Source: MGOM01 sp035693825 (GTDB lineage Bacteria > Chloroflexota > Anaerolineae > Anaerolineales > E44-bin32). From it: a DNA stretch of 9,660 nucleotides. The notes under the pieces are model-generated. The model did not search any database and was not told where the DNA came from. It saw only the letters and a list, made by a program, of their open reading frames with translations. The stretch is taken from contig DASSGB010000298.1 of assembly GCA_035693825.1 (NCBI GenBank), positions 1 to 9,660 on the forward strand, in the 5' to 3' direction. Made by a program: the position numbers and the translations under genes. Below are positions 7,443 through 9,660 of the stretch, piece after piece (within the stretch, counting starts at the first letter, position 1; every line of letters begins with the position of its first letter).

Positions 7443-9598
7443 GGCAGGGTCTCTCGCCCGGGGACGAAGTAGACCATGAAATCATGCCCCTCGACATCCG
7501 AGGCGTACCTTTGGACCTGCCCCTGAGGAAAAAGGGCGCGGAGTCGTCTCAAGGTGTCGACGTCGTCCAAGTTGAACAGGAACAGCTGCGGACCGGGCTC
7601 GCCGATCAGTGAAACGAGCTGCTCACGCGGGATGGCGTAGTCGGTGAGGGGTCGGCCGGCCTGGATGCCGACGAGTCGCGTGTCCCACCAGTAGGCGTAA
7701 GGAATCACATGCGCGCTCTCGTACGTGCCGATGGTTTCGGCGTAGGCCCGGATCACCCGACCGCCCTCATACGTGTTCCACGAACTTCGGCGATACCTCG
7801 GATAGAACGTGTCGAAGGTCATCGAATAGTTGGTCAGCGTGGTCAAGATGAGAATGACGGCCACCCACCCCGCCGCCAGCGCCCTTCCCCAGCGCTCGGA
7901 AGAGGCGCGCAAGGAATCGGCCACGGCCACCAGCCCCCAGCCGGCGAGGGCGAATACCGGCACCATCACGCCTGAGGCGCGATTGGGAGCCGGATTCTCC
8001 GTGGGGAAAGCAAGCGAGAGGATCGAAGGCGCCATCAACAAGGGGATGGAGACCAGAATGAACAGGTCACCCCAGTGCCGACGCCGTGCATACCGGACCA
8101 CGCACAACACAGCGCCCACCACCAGCAATGCTCCGGTCAGCCAATCCAGAAGCGGAGCGCCGGCAATCGAAACCACCCAGATCTGCCCTGAGTCCCAGTT
8201 GAACATCTTCAGGGCATTCCACGTGTTGGTGAGGAGGATGGGCAATGCCGGACCGGGCAACGGCCGCTCGGCGGTGCCGAGCCGGCTCAGCGAGCGGAAG
8301 AGGAAGTTGTCCGGCATGTCCAGCGCGACGCGCAGCAGCGGCAAGAACGCGATCAGGCCGAGGACGGTCGCGGCCAGGGACCAAAGGAGCAATCGGCTTC
8401 GCTGGCCGCGCGAAACAGGATGCAGAAGATACAGAGCGACTCCGGCGGCGAGGACGATAGGGATCACACGCGCCGGCGAGTAGCCGTGTAACCCCAGGCC
8501 GGCGACAGCTCCCGCCAGGAGGATTTCATTCCGGCTCGATCGCCGCAAACCGCGGACGAGGAGATAAAGCGCGGCCGCGGCGAAAACGGCATACAGCGGG
8601 AAGCGCAACCCCGTACGGCTGATGACGTTCGGCCACATCGCGACGCCGGCCAACGTCATGGCCGCCAGGCCGACCCTGCGGTCGGTCAGCTCACGGGTGA
8701 AAGCGTAGATGAACGGCAGCGTCAGCCATCCGGCGAACGCAGTGCCGATCTTCAGAGTCAGGAAACTGACGCCCGTGCCGAAAAGACGCGCCGTCGCCGC
8801 CGCGAGATAGAACTGGATCGCCTCGCGCCCCGTGTTCCTGGGGAAGAAGATCAGGTACCTGCCTCCCAGCACGTCCGCGACGTCCAGCAACTTCTCGGCC
8901 TGATCGCTCCACATGTCGAGAGGGATCGTCGAGAGATTCACAAAACGGAAGAATGTCGCCACGCCCAAGGAAATCCAGAAGGCCAGTGCCCATCCGTCAA
9001 GCGACAGCGACAGGATCGGGCGCCGCAACCACTCCCGCACAGAGCGCGCCGCCTGCGTCAGAGGGTTCTCCCCTTCCCAGAATGCGACGAGCAGTGCGCC
9101 GATGGCGCCGAACCACGTGACCACGGTGGTGAGGCGAAAAGTGTTCCCGCCTGACGTCAGGAAGGCCAGGGCGGCAAGCACCATGCCCGCGCCGAGCCAT
9201 GTCGCTCGAGCCGGCGCCTCCCCGGATACAACCTCGGCCGGAGGATGCGTCAGGAGCCCCAGGTCGTCTTTCCACACGGCCCACGCCGTAAGGGCGAGGG
9301 CGACGGCATACAGGACGAGGCCCGGCAAAGGCACGAGGTCGCGCCGGGGCGCGGCGCTGAGGATCGCCTGACCGGCGAAAGCGGCGAGGAGGGCTGCCGG
9401 CAGCCGAAGGTGCCGCCATCGAAGCTCAAGGCGTCTCGCCACCGGCTCTGCCGCGAGCGGTACGGACTCGCGCAGAGGTTCTTCCGCGCGCACCGGTTGC
9501 GGCGAGGCGGGAATGCTCAAGGGCCTCAGCCGGAAGAGCGACCGAAACCAGTCGAGGACCGTGGGCTCAGGAGCAGGCGACGGAGGAAGAGAGGCCAC
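7439..9598 (-). CDS. GT39/PMT_2-family membrane glycosyltransferase (GT-C fold)
   Basis: Probable polytopic glycosyltransferase that would transfer a sugar from a polyprenyl-phosphate carrier to an acceptor on the outer membrane face; donor and acceptor cannot be read from sequence. The 719-residue protein has a Pro/Arg-rich cytoplasmic N-terminus (about 1-62), roughly 13 hydrophobic segments (about 66 to 590) and a soluble C-terminal part (591-719). GT39-like features are an acidic first catalytic-type loop after the helix at 207-222 (D228 and D232, in PLDMWSDQAEK), followed by the GREAIQFYLAA segment (257-267), then LGLHGYSPAR (368-377) and a late loop FPTENPAPNR (531-540). The loop has D-Q rather than the usual D-E pair. 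GTG at 9598 is chosen because an in-frame TGA lies five codons upstream (9611-9613) and AAGGG precedes the GTG by 5 nt. It is the first visible gene of the operon and its stop overlaps the next start. Family assignment is by recognised pattern; subfamily and substrate are unknown. Confidence 0.87.
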   Translation of the reverse strand: MASLPPSPAPEPTVLDWFRSLFRLRPLSIPASPQPVRAEEPLRESVPLAAEPVARRLELRWRHLRLPAALLAAFAGQAILSAAPRRDLVPLPGLVLYAVALALTAWAVWKDDLGLLTHPPAEVVSGEAPARATWLGAGMVLAALAFLTSGGNTFRLTTVVTWFGAIGALLVAFWEGENPLTQAARSVREWLRRPILSLSLDGWALAFWISLGVATFFRFVNLSTIPLDMWSDQAEKLLDVADVLGGRYLIFFPRNTGREAIQFYLAAATARLFGTGVSFLTLKIGTAFAGWLTLPFIYAFTRELTDRRVGLAAMTLAGVAMWPNVISRTGLRFPLYAVFAAAALYLLVRGLRRSSRNEILLAGAVAGLGLHGYSPARVIPIVLAAGVALYLLHPVSRGQRSRLLLWSLAATVLGLIAFLPLLRVALDMPDNFLFRSLSRLGTAERPLPGPALPILLTNTWNALKMFNWDSGQIWVVSIAGAPLLDWLTGALLVVGAVLCVVRYARRRHWGDLFILVSIPLLMAPSILSLAFPTENPAPNRASGVMVPVFALAGWGLVAVADSLRASSERWGRALAAGWVAVILILTTLTNYSMTFDTFYPRYRRSSWNTYEGGRVIRAYAETIGTYESAHVIPYAYWWDTRLVGIQAGRPLTDYAIPREQLVSLIGEPGPQLFLFNLDDVDTLRRLRALFPQGQVQRYASDVEGHDFMVYFVPGRETLP

Positions 9599-9603
9599 CT
9601 TAG

Positions 9604-9608
9604 CCCTT
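9604..9608 (-). promoter_or_regulatory. Ribosome binding site of the first gene
   Basis: AAGGG on the minus strand, 5 nt before the GTG at 9598. Together with the in-frame TGA at 9611-9613 it fixes the start of the GT39 gene. Confidence 0.55.
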
Positions 9609-9660
9609 GTTCAAGATAAAGATAATGCTCTCACCCCAGGGGACGGGGAGGAATGGAATC
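9609..9660 (-). promoter_or_regulatory. Upstream leader of the operon, possible promoter remnant
   Basis: This is the only non-coding stretch seen. It holds an AT-rich patch at 9611-9626 with two adjacent copies of TATCTT (minus strand; 9613-9618 and 9619-9624), either of which could act as a -10 element, though no good -35 is seen at proper distance. Beyond it lies a C/G-run stretch (CCCC-A-GGGG at 9634-9642, then GGGG). The upstream gene is not in the window, so it cannot be told whether transcription starts here or comes from further upstream. Confidence 0.25.

Noticed and set aside
9634..9648. C/G-run inverted repeat in the leader, possible terminator of an upstream gene
   Set aside because: The CCCC-A-GGGG core leaves no proper loop and is not directly followed by a T-run on either strand, so I do not call a terminator.
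1..9660. CRISPR, tRNA, transposon or phage features
   Set aside because: No short spaced repeats, cloverleaf-like sequence, transposase-like protein or terminal inverted repeats were seen; nearly all bases are accounted for by the three genes.

Overview
The window is GC-rich, almost fully coding bacterial DNA carrying three very large membrane-protein genes, all on the minus strand. In transcription order (right to left) they are: (A) 9598-7439, a 719-residue GT39/PMT_2-type GT-C glycosyltransferase; (B) 7442-2127, a 1771-residue fusion of a GT39-type N-terminal half with a DUF2298/'Chlor_Arch_YYY' C-terminal half; (C) 2130 to beyond position 1, a DUF2298 protein cut by the window edge after 710 codons. 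No RNA gene, mobile element, CRISPR array or intergenic gap over 62 bp is visible. The genes start with GTG, and each of the two junctions is a 4-base GTGA in which the stop of one gene overlaps the start of the next. This is a tightly packed operon with probable translational coupling.

The likely source is Chloroflexota (Anaerolineae-like), with a GC-rich archaeon or another bacterium as alternatives. The reason is family knowledge: DUF2298/YYY proteins are known mainly from Chloroflexi and some Archaea, and large GT39 proteins with motifs such as HPDERF and FTVYDHPKV are frequent in Chloroflexi. There is no rRNA or other phylogenetic marker here, so this is an inference.

Biologically the cassette looks like a set of membrane glycosyltransferases. 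GT39 enzymes move sugars from polyprenyl-phosphate carriers to acceptors on the outer face of the membrane. DUF2298 has no proven function, but its many helices and acidic/aromatic loop motifs suggest another GT-C-like enzyme. The module order is striking: GT39, then GT39-DUF2298 in one polypeptide, then DUF2298. The DUF2298 half of B and the whole visible part of C align along their length with shared motifs (EKPM, YYYFG, EFPFF..AD.H.H, NTWD, RMNTVFKFY), so they are paralogues.

The least ordinary part is the roughly 500-residue exoplasmic region in the middle of B. It contains two tandem copies of a beta-rich domain, then an EF-hand-like calcium loop, then a small cysteine-paired insert. These appear as insertions in an otherwise typical GT39 exoplasmic domain. 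I see no evidence of a defence system, phage or transposon.
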